Assembly (NCBI RefSeq): GCF_000507185.2
Contig: NZ_AYTM02000002.1
Location: 2,565,501-2,629,500, forward strand
Origin: Pseudomonas syringae KCTC 12500
Lineage (GTDB): Bacteria; Pseudomonadota; Gammaproteobacteria; Pseudomonadales; Pseudomonadaceae
Reading direction: 5' to 3'
Length of the DNA: 64,000 nucleotides
Shown: positions 18,519 to 26,967 of the stretch, one piece after another
Numbering within the stretch: position 1 is the stretch's first letter
How the letters are laid out: every line of letters starts with the position of its first letter
Position numbers and translations under genes: made by a program
The notes under the pieces: model-generated
The model's input: the letters and a program-made list of their open reading frames with translations, nothing else
The model's database searches: none
Told to the model about the DNA's origin: nothing

Positions 18519-19142
18519 TTAGGCTTTACCCACGCCCCAGACATCTGTTCGTGCGTAATCAACGCCCTTTTTAATGGCGTGTAATACAAACTTATCACTC
18601 TCGGAACCGGTGGTTATATAGGCCCACCATATTGACGGTTCGCCTGAAAAGGGGATGTTTTTCGAGTAAACGCCGATATTTGTTTGCGTATCAGCTTGTT
18701 GTATGCGAAAGGGTGTTGAGGGAGCATATTGGTCAATGGTTATGGTTCTCCAGGTGCCATTTTCGTCGGGTTGATATAACCAAAAAAGGTGGGGGCGATC
18801 ATAGTTTCTACTGGCGTATATATATCCATTATTTGAGTCGGCAAGAAGCCCTCCTTGACAATTGCCGTCTCTCATCCAGATTCGGTAGGCACCCCGTCCG
18901 CTGTCATAGCGAAAATAAAGCTCAACCGAGGTGGCCGCTTTAGCGTTAGCGCACAAATACTCCCCAGGTACAATCTCAGAGCCAGTGGAGATCCTCTCAT
19001 AATGAAGTGGGGATACGTTACCTGCCTTCTGTGTTGAAGCAAGAGAACAAAAATCAATATTTATTAAAATACTGCTTCCGTCGTTCTTCTTGTCGTTGTA
19101 GGCCAACTTCGCGGTGAAGGGTTTTTCGACATCCGTATTCAT
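18519..19142 (-). CDS. Unrecognised 207-residue protein
   Basis: The frame has a good ribosome site (AAGGAG, seven bases before ATG 19142) and a strong hairpin at its 3' end, so it is likely real. The chain has no signal peptide or membrane segment and is rich in aromatic and polar residues (VELYFRYDSGRGAYRIWMRDG, RPHLFWLYQPDENGTW, EPSIWWAYITTG), which suggests an all-beta, possibly carbohydrate-binding fold. No family was recognised. Base composition is clearly more AT-rich than the flanking genes, which points to acquisition by transfer. It stands where gcvP would be expected beside gcvH in related genomes (order recalled, not checked). Confidence 0.65.
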   Translation of the reverse strand: MNTDVEKPFTAKLAYNDKKNDGSSILINIDFCSLASTQKAGNVSPLHYERISTGSEIVPGEYLCANAKAATSVELYFRYDSGRGAYRIWMRDGNCQGGLLADSNNGYIYASRNYDRPHLFWLYQPDENGTWRTITIDQYAPSTPFRIQQADTQTNIGVYSKNIPFSGEPSIWWAYITTGSESDKFVLHAIKKGVDYARTDVWGVGKA

Positions 19143-19362
19143 GTAATTCTCCTTGAAATTATTTGTCAGTCTTTTTATTTTGTCAGGCGGATGAGAGGTT
19201 ATCTACTGATAGTATTGACATTTTTTATATAGTTTTGGAGCTTTAAGAGTAGTGCGTTATAGTCGAATTCTGAGTTTTAAATACGCTTGAAAGGTTGCTG
19301 TTTTATATGAGTTTTGGGCGCGTTCTCAATGAGATTTCAGCCGCCAAGGCCTGAGCACCTTT

Positions 19363-19527
19363 ATGAATAACAGTCTTGTAGAGGATGTCGCTCGTGCGGT
19401 GTGTCTCTCCAATGGGGCAACCGTTGGCCGACCTCGTATACCGCTGACGAGCTACATTGGTTCGTGCTATGCATGGCCTTGTTTAGTAATGGATTTGCAA
19501 GGCGCCCACACGGCTGAACATCTCTGA
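19363..19527 (+). CDS. Possible 54-residue peptide, weak
   Basis: ATG 19363 opens a frame of 54 codons (MNNSLVEDVARAVCLSNG ...) ending in TGA. A weak AAGGCCTGAG lies upstream. No family was recognised. It could equally be a remnant of a larger gene or chance; downstream hairpins at 19631 and 19686 would suit a short transcript. Confidence 0.2.
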   Translation: MNNSLVEDVARAVCLSNGATVGRPRIPLTSYIGSCYAWPCLVMDLQGAHTAEHL

Positions 19528-19630
19528 TGAGGGTTTAGCACGTCGCCATTTTTAGACACGGACCGAGCAGCCAATTTCGTCGACAGGACGATATTTTGCT
19601 AAATGCAGAGACGGGAGGGGTGTTAATGAA

Positions 19631-19664
19631 TCACCGTCCAGGCCTTAAAGGCCAAGGACGGTGA
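19631..19664. repeat. Nested palindrome
   Basis: TCACCGTCC (19631-19639) pairs with GGACGGTGA (19656-19664); inside it GGCCTT (19641-19646) pairs with AAGGCC (19648-19653). The result is one almost continuous hairpin. It may be a terminator, an RNA structure or a protein-binding dyad. Confidence 0.6.
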
Positions 19665-19685
19665 ATATTTCTATAATAAGCCGCG

Positions 19686-19739
19686 ATGCTGCTTCGCTTG
19701 AGCGAGCGGTATCAGGCTCATCAAGCAGCATTTTTTATT
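19686..19739 (+). terminator. Hairpin with T run
   Basis: ATGCTGCTT (19686-19694) pairs with AAGCAGCAT (19723-19731), followed by TTTTTATTT. The T run is on the plus side, so it would stop plus-strand transcription, yet no firm plus-strand gene precedes it. It also lies directly after the stop of the minus-strand DUF2388 gene. Confidence 0.55.
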
Positions 19740-19747
19740 TATGACGC

Positions 19748-20068
19748 TTACTGGTTTTCAGCGACCAGATTCTTATCCAGGATCGCATTGGCCAGTTCCA
19801 TGTCGGTGGCTTTCAGGCCTGGATTGTCTTTGCGTACCTGCTCGATGGCCGCTTCCAGGAACGGACCGCGGATGCCACCGTCGCTGGCGACGAAGCTGCC
19901 TGCGTCGTCCTGGGCGGCAACGATCAGTTTGTGATCCTTGAAGGTCAGGTAAGTCGAGCCGGTGGTTGCACCGGAAGACAGCACATTACGCCAGAAGGTG
20001 TCAGCCATCGCTGAACCCATTGGGATGGAAAGCAAGGCTACGGTGGCGACAGCGAACTTGAGACGCAT
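19748..20068 (-). CDS. DUF2388 exported small protein
   Basis: This 106-residue protein has a signal peptide ending at AMA. The mature part (DTFWRNVLSSGATTGSTYLTFKDHKLIVAAQDDAGSFVASDGGIRGPFLEAAIEQVRKDNPGL) matches the Pseudomonas-specific DUF2388 family: short periplasmic proteins, often in several paralogues, of unknown role. Start ATG 20068 follows GGAGTAATTC. It is well separated from the ATPase gene upstream. Confidence 0.85.
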   Translation of the reverse strand: MRLKFAVATVALLSIPMGSAMADTFWRNVLSSGATTGSTYLTFKDHKLIVAAQDDAGSFVASDGGIRGPFLEAAIEQVRKDNPGLKATDMELANAILDKNLVAENQ

Positions 20069-20208
20069 GATGAATTACTCCAGCTGTGGTTGTTCTGAGG
20101 GGTTGGATAGCCAAAGCCCCGAACTAGTTCAATCAAGGTGTACCGTATAGTTCACTTTAGCTGGCTCGCCATGCTGCGCGGGCTTCTGGACAACGCTTTC
20201 AACCTTGA

Positions 20209-21993
20209 TCAGCGTTGTTCGCTTTGCGGTGTTACCCGCAGCACTTCCTCAAGTGTAGTCAGGCCCGCCGAGACTTTCTGCGCGCCGGACAGACGCAGGC
20301 TGCGCGTCCCTTCCTTGAAGGCCTGACGACGCATGGCGGTCAGGTCCAGGTCCGCTGAGATCAATGCCTTGATGTTGTCGGACATGACCATGATCTCGTA
20401 GACACCCGCCCGACCCCGGTAGCCGGTATCGCGACACTCCACGCAGCCGACCGCCTGATGCGCGCCGGGTGGCACCGGTGCCTGCCAGGGGCGCGTCAGG
20501 GTTTGCCAGTCGGTCTCGTTGAGGTTAATGGGCGCCTTGCAGTGTGGGCAAAGGGTGCGCACCAGACGCTGGGCCATGACGCCGAGGATGGTCGCCTTGA
20601 GCAGGTAGTGCGGCACACCCAGTTCGAGCATCCGGCTGATGGCGCTGGGCGCATCGTTGGTGTGCAGCGTCGACAGCACCAGGTGACCGGTAAGCGCCGC
20701 CTGAATCGCCATTTCGGCCGTCTCCAGGTCGCGAATCTCGCCGATCATGATGATATCCGGGTCCTGTCGCATCAGTGCGCGCACGCCGGCGGCAAAGCTC
20801 AGGTCGATGTTGTGTTGAACCTGCATCTGGTTGAAGGCCGGTTCGACCATCTCGATGGGGTCTTCGATGGTGCACAGGTTGACCTCGGAGGTCGCCAGTT
20901 TCTTGAGGGTGGTGTACAGCGTGGTGGTCTTGCCCGAACCGGTCGGGCCGGTGACCAGAATGATGCCGTTGGGCTGGCGGGTCATTTCCTGCCAGCGCCG
21001 CAGGTCGTCACTGGAAAAGCCCAACTGGTCGAAGTCCTTGAGCAATACCTCGGGGTCGAAGATCCGCATGACCATTTTTTCGCCAAACGCGGTCGGCAGG
21101 GTCGACAGGCGCAACTCCACTTCGCGATTCTCCGGCGTGGTGGTCTTGACCCGCCCGTCCTGTGGTTTGCGTTTTTCGGCGACGTTCATCCGGCCCAGGC
21201 TTTTCAGGCGGCTGACAATCGCCATGATCACCTGCGCCGGAAACTGGTAAACGTTGTGCAGCACCCCGTCGATGCGAAAGCGCACGGTGCCCTGTTCGCG
21301 GCGCGGCTCGATGTGAATATCACTGGCGCGTTGCTGGAAGGCGTACTGGAACAGCCAGTCGACGATATTGACGATGTGCGCGTCGTTGGCGTCAGGCTCC
21401 TGATCGCTGGCACCGAGCTTGAGCAACTGTTCGAAGTTGCCCATGTTGCTCATTTTTTGCTCAGAGGCGCTGGCACCGCTGACCGACTTGGCCAGCCTGA
21501 AAAACTCCATCGCCATGCGCTGGATGTCTGCCGGGTTGGCGACCACACGTTTGATCTGCAGCTTGAGCACGTGCGCCAGGTCGGCTTCCCATGAGCGCAC
21601 ATAAGGCTGCGCGCTGGCGATGGTCACCGATTCGCGATCGACCGCCACGGCCAGAATCTTGTGGCGCTGGGCAAAGGCGTAGGACATCAGTGGCGTGACC
21701 GCCGCGACGTTGATCTTCAGCGGGTCGATACGCATGTAAGGCTGGCCACAGGTTTTGGCCAGCCAGGCGGTCAGGGTTTCCACGTCCAGCTTCTTGCCCG
21801 GTCGCTTGAGGTCGTCAAACTGCAGCGAAGCGAGAAACTCGAGGGGATGCAGCTGGATGTTCACCGCACTGCGACGTTGGGTGAGTGCCGTTTCCGCGTC
21901 GTCCTGGCCGAGATAGCCTTCGGCAACCAGATCACGCAGCACATCATTCAGATCAAGCCAGCGATCCTGTGAAGAGGGGGCCAGGGCTGCCAT
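20209..21993 (-). CDS. GspE/PilB-type secretion ATPase (orphan)
   Basis: The start is ATG 21993 after AAGGAG, giving 594 residues. The N-terminal 150 residues resemble the GspE/PilB N-domain (PYMRIDPLKIN...). The ATPase core has Walker A GPTGSGKTT near residue 348, an Asp box around IHIEPRR, Walker B LMRQDPDIIMIGEIRD, and a His box LTGHLVLSTLHTNDA. A zinc-binding tetracysteine follows: CPHC near 483 and CVEC near 518. It would drive a type II secretion or type IV pilus-like assembly. No pseudopilin, GspF or secretin gene is nearby, so its partner system is unknown. Confidence 0.9.
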   Translation of the reverse strand: MAALAPSSQDRWLDLNDVLRDLVAEGYLGQDDAETALTQRRSAVNIQLHPLEFLASLQFDDLKRPGKKLDVETLTAWLAKTCGQPYMRIDPLKINVAAVTPLMSYAFAQRHKILAVAVDRESVTIASAQPYVRSWEADLAHVLKLQIKRVVANPADIQRMAMEFFRLAKSVSGASASEQKMSNMGNFEQLLKLGASDQEPDANDAHIVNIVDWLFQYAFQQRASDIHIEPRREQGTVRFRIDGVLHNVYQFPAQVIMAIVSRLKSLGRMNVAEKRKPQDGRVKTTTPENREVELRLSTLPTAFGEKMVMRIFDPEVLLKDFDQLGFSSDDLRRWQEMTRQPNGIILVTGPTGSGKTTTLYTTLKKLATSEVNLCTIEDPIEMVEPAFNQMQVQHNIDLSFAAGVRALMRQDPDIIMIGEIRDLETAEMAIQAALTGHLVLSTLHTNDAPSAISRMLELGVPHYLLKATILGVMAQRLVRTLCPHCKAPINLNETDWQTLTRPWQAPVPPGAHQAVGCVECRDTGYRGRAGVYEIMVMSDNIKALISADLDLTAMRRQAFKEGTRSLRLSGAQKVSAGLTTLEEVLRVTPQSEQR

Positions 21994-22103
21994 GTGCGCT
22001 CCTTGAGGCAATTCGTCATTGGACGATGAACAAGAGTAGACGCCAAGCGTGACAGCGTTATTGGTTCTATGCGACCGGGAATTGCCGAAGCAGGCGAATT
22101 GAT

Positions 22104-22451
22104 TCAGCCCGTCGCCAGGGCGACACGGGATTGCGCAGTATTCCGGACGTCGACCTGCTCGACTTCCACTGAGCAGACGTCGATCAGGTTGCGCATTTTT
22201 TCGCCAATCACCTGTGCTCGATGCCAGCTCAATCTGCAAACCTGAAGGTCGATGAGCAGCAGGCTCTCTTGTTGCACAGCACTCAATTGGTCGGGAATCA
22301 GATACTGCATGGCAAACAGGTTCAACACCTGACAGAGCAAGGCAGGCTCGGCTTCGGCGCAGATACGGTAGCGTGCGCAGCACTGTGCATTGCTGGACGA
22401 CCAGCTATCTGGACGCTGGGAAGGGGGGGTGACGGCTTCGAGATTGGGCAT
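22104..22451 (-). CDS. Small protein, possibly ACT-like
   Basis: ATG 22451 gives 115 residues (MPNLEAVTPPSQRP...). The middle part, YRICAEAEPALLCQVLNLFAMQ, then LLLIDLQVCRLSWHRAQVIGEKMRNLIDVCSVEV, has the alternating strand-helix pattern of an ACT domain such as the small subunit IlvM, but similarity is weak. ACT domains usually sense amino acids. It stands between the secretion ATPase gene and the divergent Lrp regulator, which could be its functional partner. The ribosome site is modest (AAGGATG). Confidence 0.5.
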   Translation of the reverse strand: MPNLEAVTPPSQRPDSWSSSNAQCCARYRICAEAEPALLCQVLNLFAMQYLIPDQLSAVQQESLLLIDLQVCRLSWHRAQVIGEKMRNLIDVCSVEVEQVDVRNTAQSRVALATG

Positions 22452-22576
22452 GCTGATACTCCACAAGGATGCTGGAAATCTTTGCATGCGCGAAAAGAAA
22501 TTTCTGGTCCATCATTGGGTGGATTAGTCTTTATAAGACTTGTTAATGCGCTGCAGGCTATTTCGGAAAATTAATT

Positions 22577-23047
22577 ATGCAAATCGAGCTGGACAGTTAC
22601 GATCGCAGGATTCTGGCGCTGCTGCAGGAAGATGCTTCGCTTTCCAGTGCGCAGATTGCCGAGCAGGTCGGTCTGTCGCAATCACCCTGCTGGCGCCGCA
22701 TTCAGCGGCTCAAGGATGAAGGGGTGATTCGCCGTCAGGTGGCGTTGCTGGACCGCAAGAAAATCGGTCTGAACACGCAGATATTCGCCGAGGTAAAACT
22801 CAACGCCCACGGGCGCTCCAACTTCACCGAGTTCACCGACGCGATTCGTGGCTTCCCGGAGGTGCTGGAGTGCTATGTGCTGATGGGGTCGGTGGATTTT
22901 CTGCTGCGCATCGTGACGCCGGATATCGAGGCGTACGAGCGGTTCTTCTTCGAAAAACTGTCGCTGGTAGCCGGCATCCAGGAAGTGAACTCGACAGTGG
23001 CCCTCTCCGAGATCAAATCCACCACCAGCCTGCCGCTGCTGCGCTGA
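22577..23047 (+). CDS. Lrp/AsnC-family regulator
   Basis: This 156-residue protein has an AsnC-type helix-turn-helix at residues 5-60 (LDSYDRRILALLQEDASLS, SQSPCWRRIQRLKDEGVI) and a RAM domain with EVLECYVLMGSVDFLLRIVTPDIEAYERF. It is divergent from the possible ACT-like gene with 125 bp between them. The effector is likely an amino acid; the target is unknown. The 156-bp repeat array begins soon after its stop. Confidence 0.9.
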   Translation: MQIELDSYDRRILALLQEDASLSSAQIAEQVGLSQSPCWRRIQRLKDEGVIRRQVALLDRKKIGLNTQIFAEVKLNAHGRSNFTEFTDAIRGFPEVLECYVLMGSVDFLLRIVTPDIEAYERFFFEKLSLVAGIQEVNSTVALSEIKSTTSLPLLR

Positions 23048-23130
23048 CGGGGCTGGTGCCCGGAGTTGCGCCCGCCTCCGTTGTGCCTCGTGCACCGAGG
23101 TGACTGGTTTTGCTGCCGGTTCCCGGCAGT

Positions 23131-24084
23131 TCGCGGACAAGTCCGCTCCTACAAAAAACGGGAGATCATGTACAAGCGCAGCGTCGCGCGGTCTGCTCAC
23201 ACGCCCTTCGGGCAGAATCAAAAGCGGACTTGCGTATGACGCTGAATGATCTGGCCTGCAGCAGTGCTTCTGCCCGGAGGGCGTAGGAGCGGACTTGTCC
23301 GCTCCTACAAAAAACGGGAGATCATGTACAAGCGCAGCGTCGCCCGGTCTGCTCCCACGCCCTTCGGGCAGAATCAAAAGCGGACTTGCGTATGACGCTG
23401 AATGATCTGGCCTGCAGCAGTGCTTCTGCCCGGAGGGCGTAGGAGCGGACTTGTCCGCTCCTACAAAAAACGGGAGATCATGTACAAGCGCGGCGTCGCC
23501 CGGTCTGCTCCCACGCCCTTCGGGCAGAATCAAAAGCGGACTTGCGTATGATGCCGAATGACCTGGCCTGCAGCAGTGCTTCTGCCCGGAGGGCGTAGGA
23601 GCGGACTTGTCCGCTCCTACAAAAAACGGGAGATCATGTACAAGCGCAGCGTCGCCCGGTCTGCTCACACGCCCTTCGGGCAGAATCAGAAGCGGACTTG
23701 CGTATGATGCCGAATGACCTGGCCTGCAGCAGTGCTTCTGCCCGGAGGGCGTAGGAGCGGACTTGTCCGCTCCTACAAAAAACGGGAGATCATGTACAAG
23801 CGCAGCGTCGCCCGGTCTGCTCACACGCCCTTCGGGCAGAATCAGAAGCGGACTTGCGTATGACGCTGAATGATCTGGCCTGCAGCAGTGCTTCTGCCCG
23901 GAGGGCGTAGGAGCGGACTTGTCCGCTCCTACAAAAAACGGGAGATCATGTACAAGCGCAGCGTCGCGCGGTCTGCTCACACGCCCTTCGGGCAGAATCA
24001 GAAGCGGACTTGCGTATGACGCTGAATGATCTGGCCTGCAGCAGTGCTTCTGCCCGGAGGGCGTAGGAGCGGACTTGTCCGCGA
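23131..24084. repeat. Tandem array of six 156-bp REP-containing units
   Basis: The GTAGGAGCGGAC motif recurs at 23283, 23439, 23595, 23751, 23907 and 24063, always 156 bp apart, and a first partial palindrome stands at 23131. Each unit holds two palindromic elements: GTAGGAGCGG with CCGCTCCTAC, and CGCCCTTCGGGCAG with CTGCCCGGAGGGCG further on. Units differ at a few shared positions (for example GACGCTGAATGATC in units 1, 2, 5, 6 and GATGCCGAATGACC in units 3, 4), showing stepwise duplication and exchange. No promoter or gene was recognised inside. Because 156 is divisible by 3, a minus-strand frame stays open throughout; it is not considered coding. Confidence 0.93.
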
Positions 24085-24147
24085 TGGGCTGCGAAGCGGC
24101 CCTAAAACGTTTCAGGCAGTTCGCTTCTACGGCCTTCTGATCCAGCC

Positions 24148-25515
24148 TTACAAGCGCAGCAGGGTTTTCCAGGCGCGGCTCTGGAAGACGGTGATTGCCT
24201 GTTGCACGCGGGCATCGAGGACTTCGTCGCTGATGTCCAGATGCGCCAGTTCTTCCAGTTTGCGCAGTTCGCCATACAGGCGATCCAGTTCCGGCAGGTC
24301 CAGCGCGCCGCGTGCCCAGTGCAGCCAAGACTGAATGCGCTCGATGCGGGGCAGTTGCTCGGCCAGGTCTTCCGGCTGCTGCTGATAGCGGCTCAATTGC
24401 AGGGACGTGGCTTCTTCGCCCAGCAGGCGTGGCAGCCAACTGCTCAACAGCGCGGCGCCCTGACGATTGCCGCGGGTGTTGCGTTCGGCGGTCCAGCTGC
24501 GGGCCAGCAACCAGCGTGAGGTATTCAGCGAGAACTCGCCCCAGCGCGTGTCCTGCAATTCTTCGAGGAATTGCTCGTGGGCGGCACCACGGACATCTGC
24601 ATCTTCCTGCCCGGCCTGAACCAGCGGTCGCCAGTCTTCCAGCAAGGCGTCCAGCGCAGTACGCAGTTGTGCGGTCGAGGTGCGCGGCGCGGCCTGGCCG
24701 AGGCTGCTGGTCAGAGCACGCAGTTCGGCGAGCATCTCGACCCAGTCCTGCAGCAGACGCCAGTGGCCGTTGAAACGGTATTGCTCGGCCAGACGCTGGC
24801 TGCTGCCCAGCAGATGCCAGGCCAGCGCGGAATAAGCGTCGTCCAGCGGCGTTTCGGCAGTCAGGGCGGGCGCCTGCAGGCTCAGCGAGTAGCTGCTGGC
24901 ATCGAGCAGACGGTAGCCGCGCTCGGCCTTGCTGATATCACACGGCATCAGCGGCAGCGTTGCAGCCAGCTCGGCAGCCAGTTCCAGCAGCGCGGCAGGT
25001 TCGCCTTCACGCAGCTCGAGCTCCAGCTCGCAGATTTCTTCCTTCTGCTTGCCGGCCACCACCTGACCCAGGTCCAGTGCGGCTTCGATCACCACTTTGG
25101 CCTTGCCACGGCCCCAGGCAATCTCGGCTTTCTCACGCACGAAATCGGTGGTGAACAGCGGTTTGATGGTTTTCTTGTCCAGATCGGCCAGTTGCTCGGG
25201 CCAGCAATCGCCTTCGAGCTTTTTCAGGTCCAGCTTGGCCTTGCTCAGGTCCCAGTTGTACTCATTGCGCTCGGACAGACCGGCCACGCTTTGCCCGCGA
25301 GTCTTCATGGTCTGGATGATCTGATCGCCGTCGCGGCGGATACGCAGGGCGACTTTGGCCTGCGCCAGCTCACCTTCGGGGGTATCGAAATACTGGTTCG
25401 ACAGTTCAAGGCGCTCCCAGCCACTCTTGTTGCGCTTCTTGAGCAACGGGTGTTCACGCAGTGCAGCGAGGGTCTCGCGGCTGACGCGGAGTTTGATTTC
25501 AGTTTCTTTTTGCAT
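24148..25515 (-). CDS. CYTH-CHAD inorganic triphosphatase
   Basis: ATG 25515 gives 455 residues. The N-terminus is MQKETEIKLRVS with the ExExK signature of CYTH, a tunnel-fold that cleaves inorganic triphosphate with metal help; further charged strands run to about residue 200 (QTMKTRG, RNEYNW, ICELELELREGE). The C-terminal half is a CHAD helical domain, rich in His, Arg and Lys, thought to bind polyphosphate. The same fusion is known as YgiF in E. coli. It is divergent from argE with 163 bp between. Confidence 0.9.
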   Translation of the reverse strand: MQKETEIKLRVSRETLAALREHPLLKKRNKSGWERLELSNQYFDTPEGELAQAKVALRIRRDGDQIIQTMKTRGQSVAGLSERNEYNWDLSKAKLDLKKLEGDCWPEQLADLDKKTIKPLFTTDFVREKAEIAWGRGKAKVVIEAALDLGQVVAGKQKEEICELELELREGEPAALLELAAELAATLPLMPCDISKAERGYRLLDASSYSLSLQAPALTAETPLDDAYSALAWHLLGSSQRLAEQYRFNGHWRLLQDWVEMLAELRALTSSLGQAAPRTSTAQLRTALDALLEDWRPLVQAGQEDADVRGAAHEQFLEELQDTRWGEFSLNTSRWLLARSWTAERNTRGNRQGAALLSSWLPRLLGEEATSLQLSRYQQQPEDLAEQLPRIERIQSWLHWARGALDLPELDRLYGELRKLEELAHLDISDEVLDARVQQAITVFQSRAWKTLLRL

Positions 25516-25678
25516 GGCCGGGGGAATCCAAACGCTGATACGGATAAACGGGAGCGCAGCCCATGATTGAACGGCTGCTGAGGCCGTCAGTGTACAGGAC
25601 ATGGCCCGAAACGGTTTATTCCTGGGTTGCTATGGCCCTATGATGGGCCGTGTTCCGTCTCGATTACAGGAAGCGTCC

Positions 25679-26827
25679 ATGCCGTTGCCGTCCATGAAAG
25701 ACCAGTTCGCCGCGCTGATCGCCGTACCCTCGGTGAGCTGCACTCAGCCTTCCCTGGACCAGAGCAACCGTCCCGTCATCGATCTGCTGGCCGGTTGGCT
25801 GGGCGATCTGGGGTTTGCCTGCGACATCCAGCAAGTGTCGCCCGGCAAGTTCAATCTGCTGGCGACCTACGGAACAGGCCCAGGCGGTCTGGTACTGGCG
25901 GGGCACAGCGATACCGTGCCGTTCGATGAGGCACTGTGGAAGACCGACCCCTTGAAGCTGACCGAGGTGGATGGCCGCTGGGTCGGGCTGGGCAGTTGCG
26001 ACATGAAGGGCTTCTTTGCGCTGGTCATCGAAGCGGTGCGTGGCCTTGTTGATCAGCCGTTCAAGCAGCCGCTGCTGATCCTCGCCACCTGCGACGAGGA
26101 AAGCTCGATGGCCGGTGCCCGCGCGCTGGCCGACGCCGGCCGCCCGCTGGGTCGTGCGGCAGTGATTGGCGAGCCGACCGGGCTCAAGCCGATCCGCCTG
26201 CACAAGGGCGTGATGATGGAGCGCATCGATATTCTCGGGCGCAGCGGCCATTCCTCCGACCCGAGCCTTGGGCACAGCGCACTCGAAGCCATGCACGACG
26301 CCATCAGCGAACTCAAGGGCCTGCGCACGCAGTGGCAGGCGAAGTACCGCAACCCGCAATTCACGGTGCCGCAGCCGACGCTGAACCTGGGCTGTATTCA
26401 TGGCGGCGACAACCCGAACCGGATTTGTGGCCAGTGCTCGCTGGAATTCGACCTGCGCCCGCTGCCGGGCATGGACCCGGAGATGCTGCGCTCGGCCATT
26501 CGGCAGAAGCTGCAGCCGCTGGCCGAGCTGCATCAGGTACAGATCGACTACGCGCCATTGTTCCCCGAATGCGCGCCGTTCGAGCAGGTTGCTGACGCTG
26601 AACTCGTGCGTGTCGCTGAACGCCTGACCGGTCATACGGCCGCAGCAGTAGCATTCGGCACCGAAGCGCCTTATCTTCAGCGCCTCGGCTGCGAGACACT
26701 GGTGCTTGGCCCGGGCGACATCGCCTGCGCGCATCAGCCGGGGGAATACCTCGAAATGTCACGTCTTGACCCTACAGTGCGTCTGTTACGTCAATTGATC
26801 GAACATTACTGCCTGACGCCCCAGTGA
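25679..26827 (+). CDS. argE: Acetylornithine deacetylase
   Basis: ATG 25679 follows AGGAAGCGTCC and gives 382 residues of an M20-family metallohydrolase. Metal ligands and catalytic residues lie in LAGHSDTVPFDE, GLGSCDMKGFFA and TCDEESSMAGARA; HPGEY-like HQPGEYLEMSRLD is near the C-terminus. It hydrolyses N2-acetylornithine to ornithine and acetate in arginine synthesis. The argA gene 140 bp downstream supports the assignment against other M20 enzymes, and the length fits ArgE. Confidence 0.92.
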   Translation: MPLPSMKDQFAALIAVPSVSCTQPSLDQSNRPVIDLLAGWLGDLGFACDIQQVSPGKFNLLATYGTGPGGLVLAGHSDTVPFDEALWKTDPLKLTEVDGRWVGLGSCDMKGFFALVIEAVRGLVDQPFKQPLLILATCDEESSMAGARALADAGRPLGRAAVIGEPTGLKPIRLHKGVMMERIDILGRSGHSSDPSLGHSALEAMHDAISELKGLRTQWQAKYRNPQFTVPQPTLNLGCIHGGDNPNRICGQCSLEFDLRPLPGMDPEMLRSAIRQKLQPLAELHQVQIDYAPLFPECAPFEQVADAELVRVAERLTGHTAAAVAFGTEAPYLQRLGCETLVLGPGDIACAHQPGEYLEMSRLDPTVRLLRQLIEHYCLTPQ

Positions 26828-26967
26828 GTCAGGCATAACCCGTATTAATCAAAGTATCTTGAGCAAAAGGAGACTGCGCGTGCTGCCAAGCCTGTTCCGA
26901 CGATAACCACCACACCGTTGTGCGTGCTTCTTTTCTTCGTCCATTTTTTCTACAGGCTCTTGTTGTC

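Larger units (their letters stand above)
19143..19747. other. AT-richer 605-bp gap with hairpins and one weak small frame
   Basis: There is no well-supported gene here. It contains a TTGACA at 19215 with a nearby AT-rich run, a small plus-strand frame at 19363-19527, a nested palindrome at 19631-19664 and a hairpin with T run at 19686-19739. Together with the 18519 gene it makes an island of unusual composition between gcvH and the DUF2388 gene. Confidence 0.5.

Noticed and set aside
23131-24084. CRISPR-like array
   Set aside because: The repeated units are 156 bp with no unique spacers, so the array is not CRISPR.
22682-24439. 585-codon open frame on the minus strand across the repeat array
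   Set aside because: It exists because the unit length is divisible by three; it has no ribosome site, runs antisense to the Lrp gene and through the end of the CYTH-CHAD gene, and repeats a low-information 52-residue unit.
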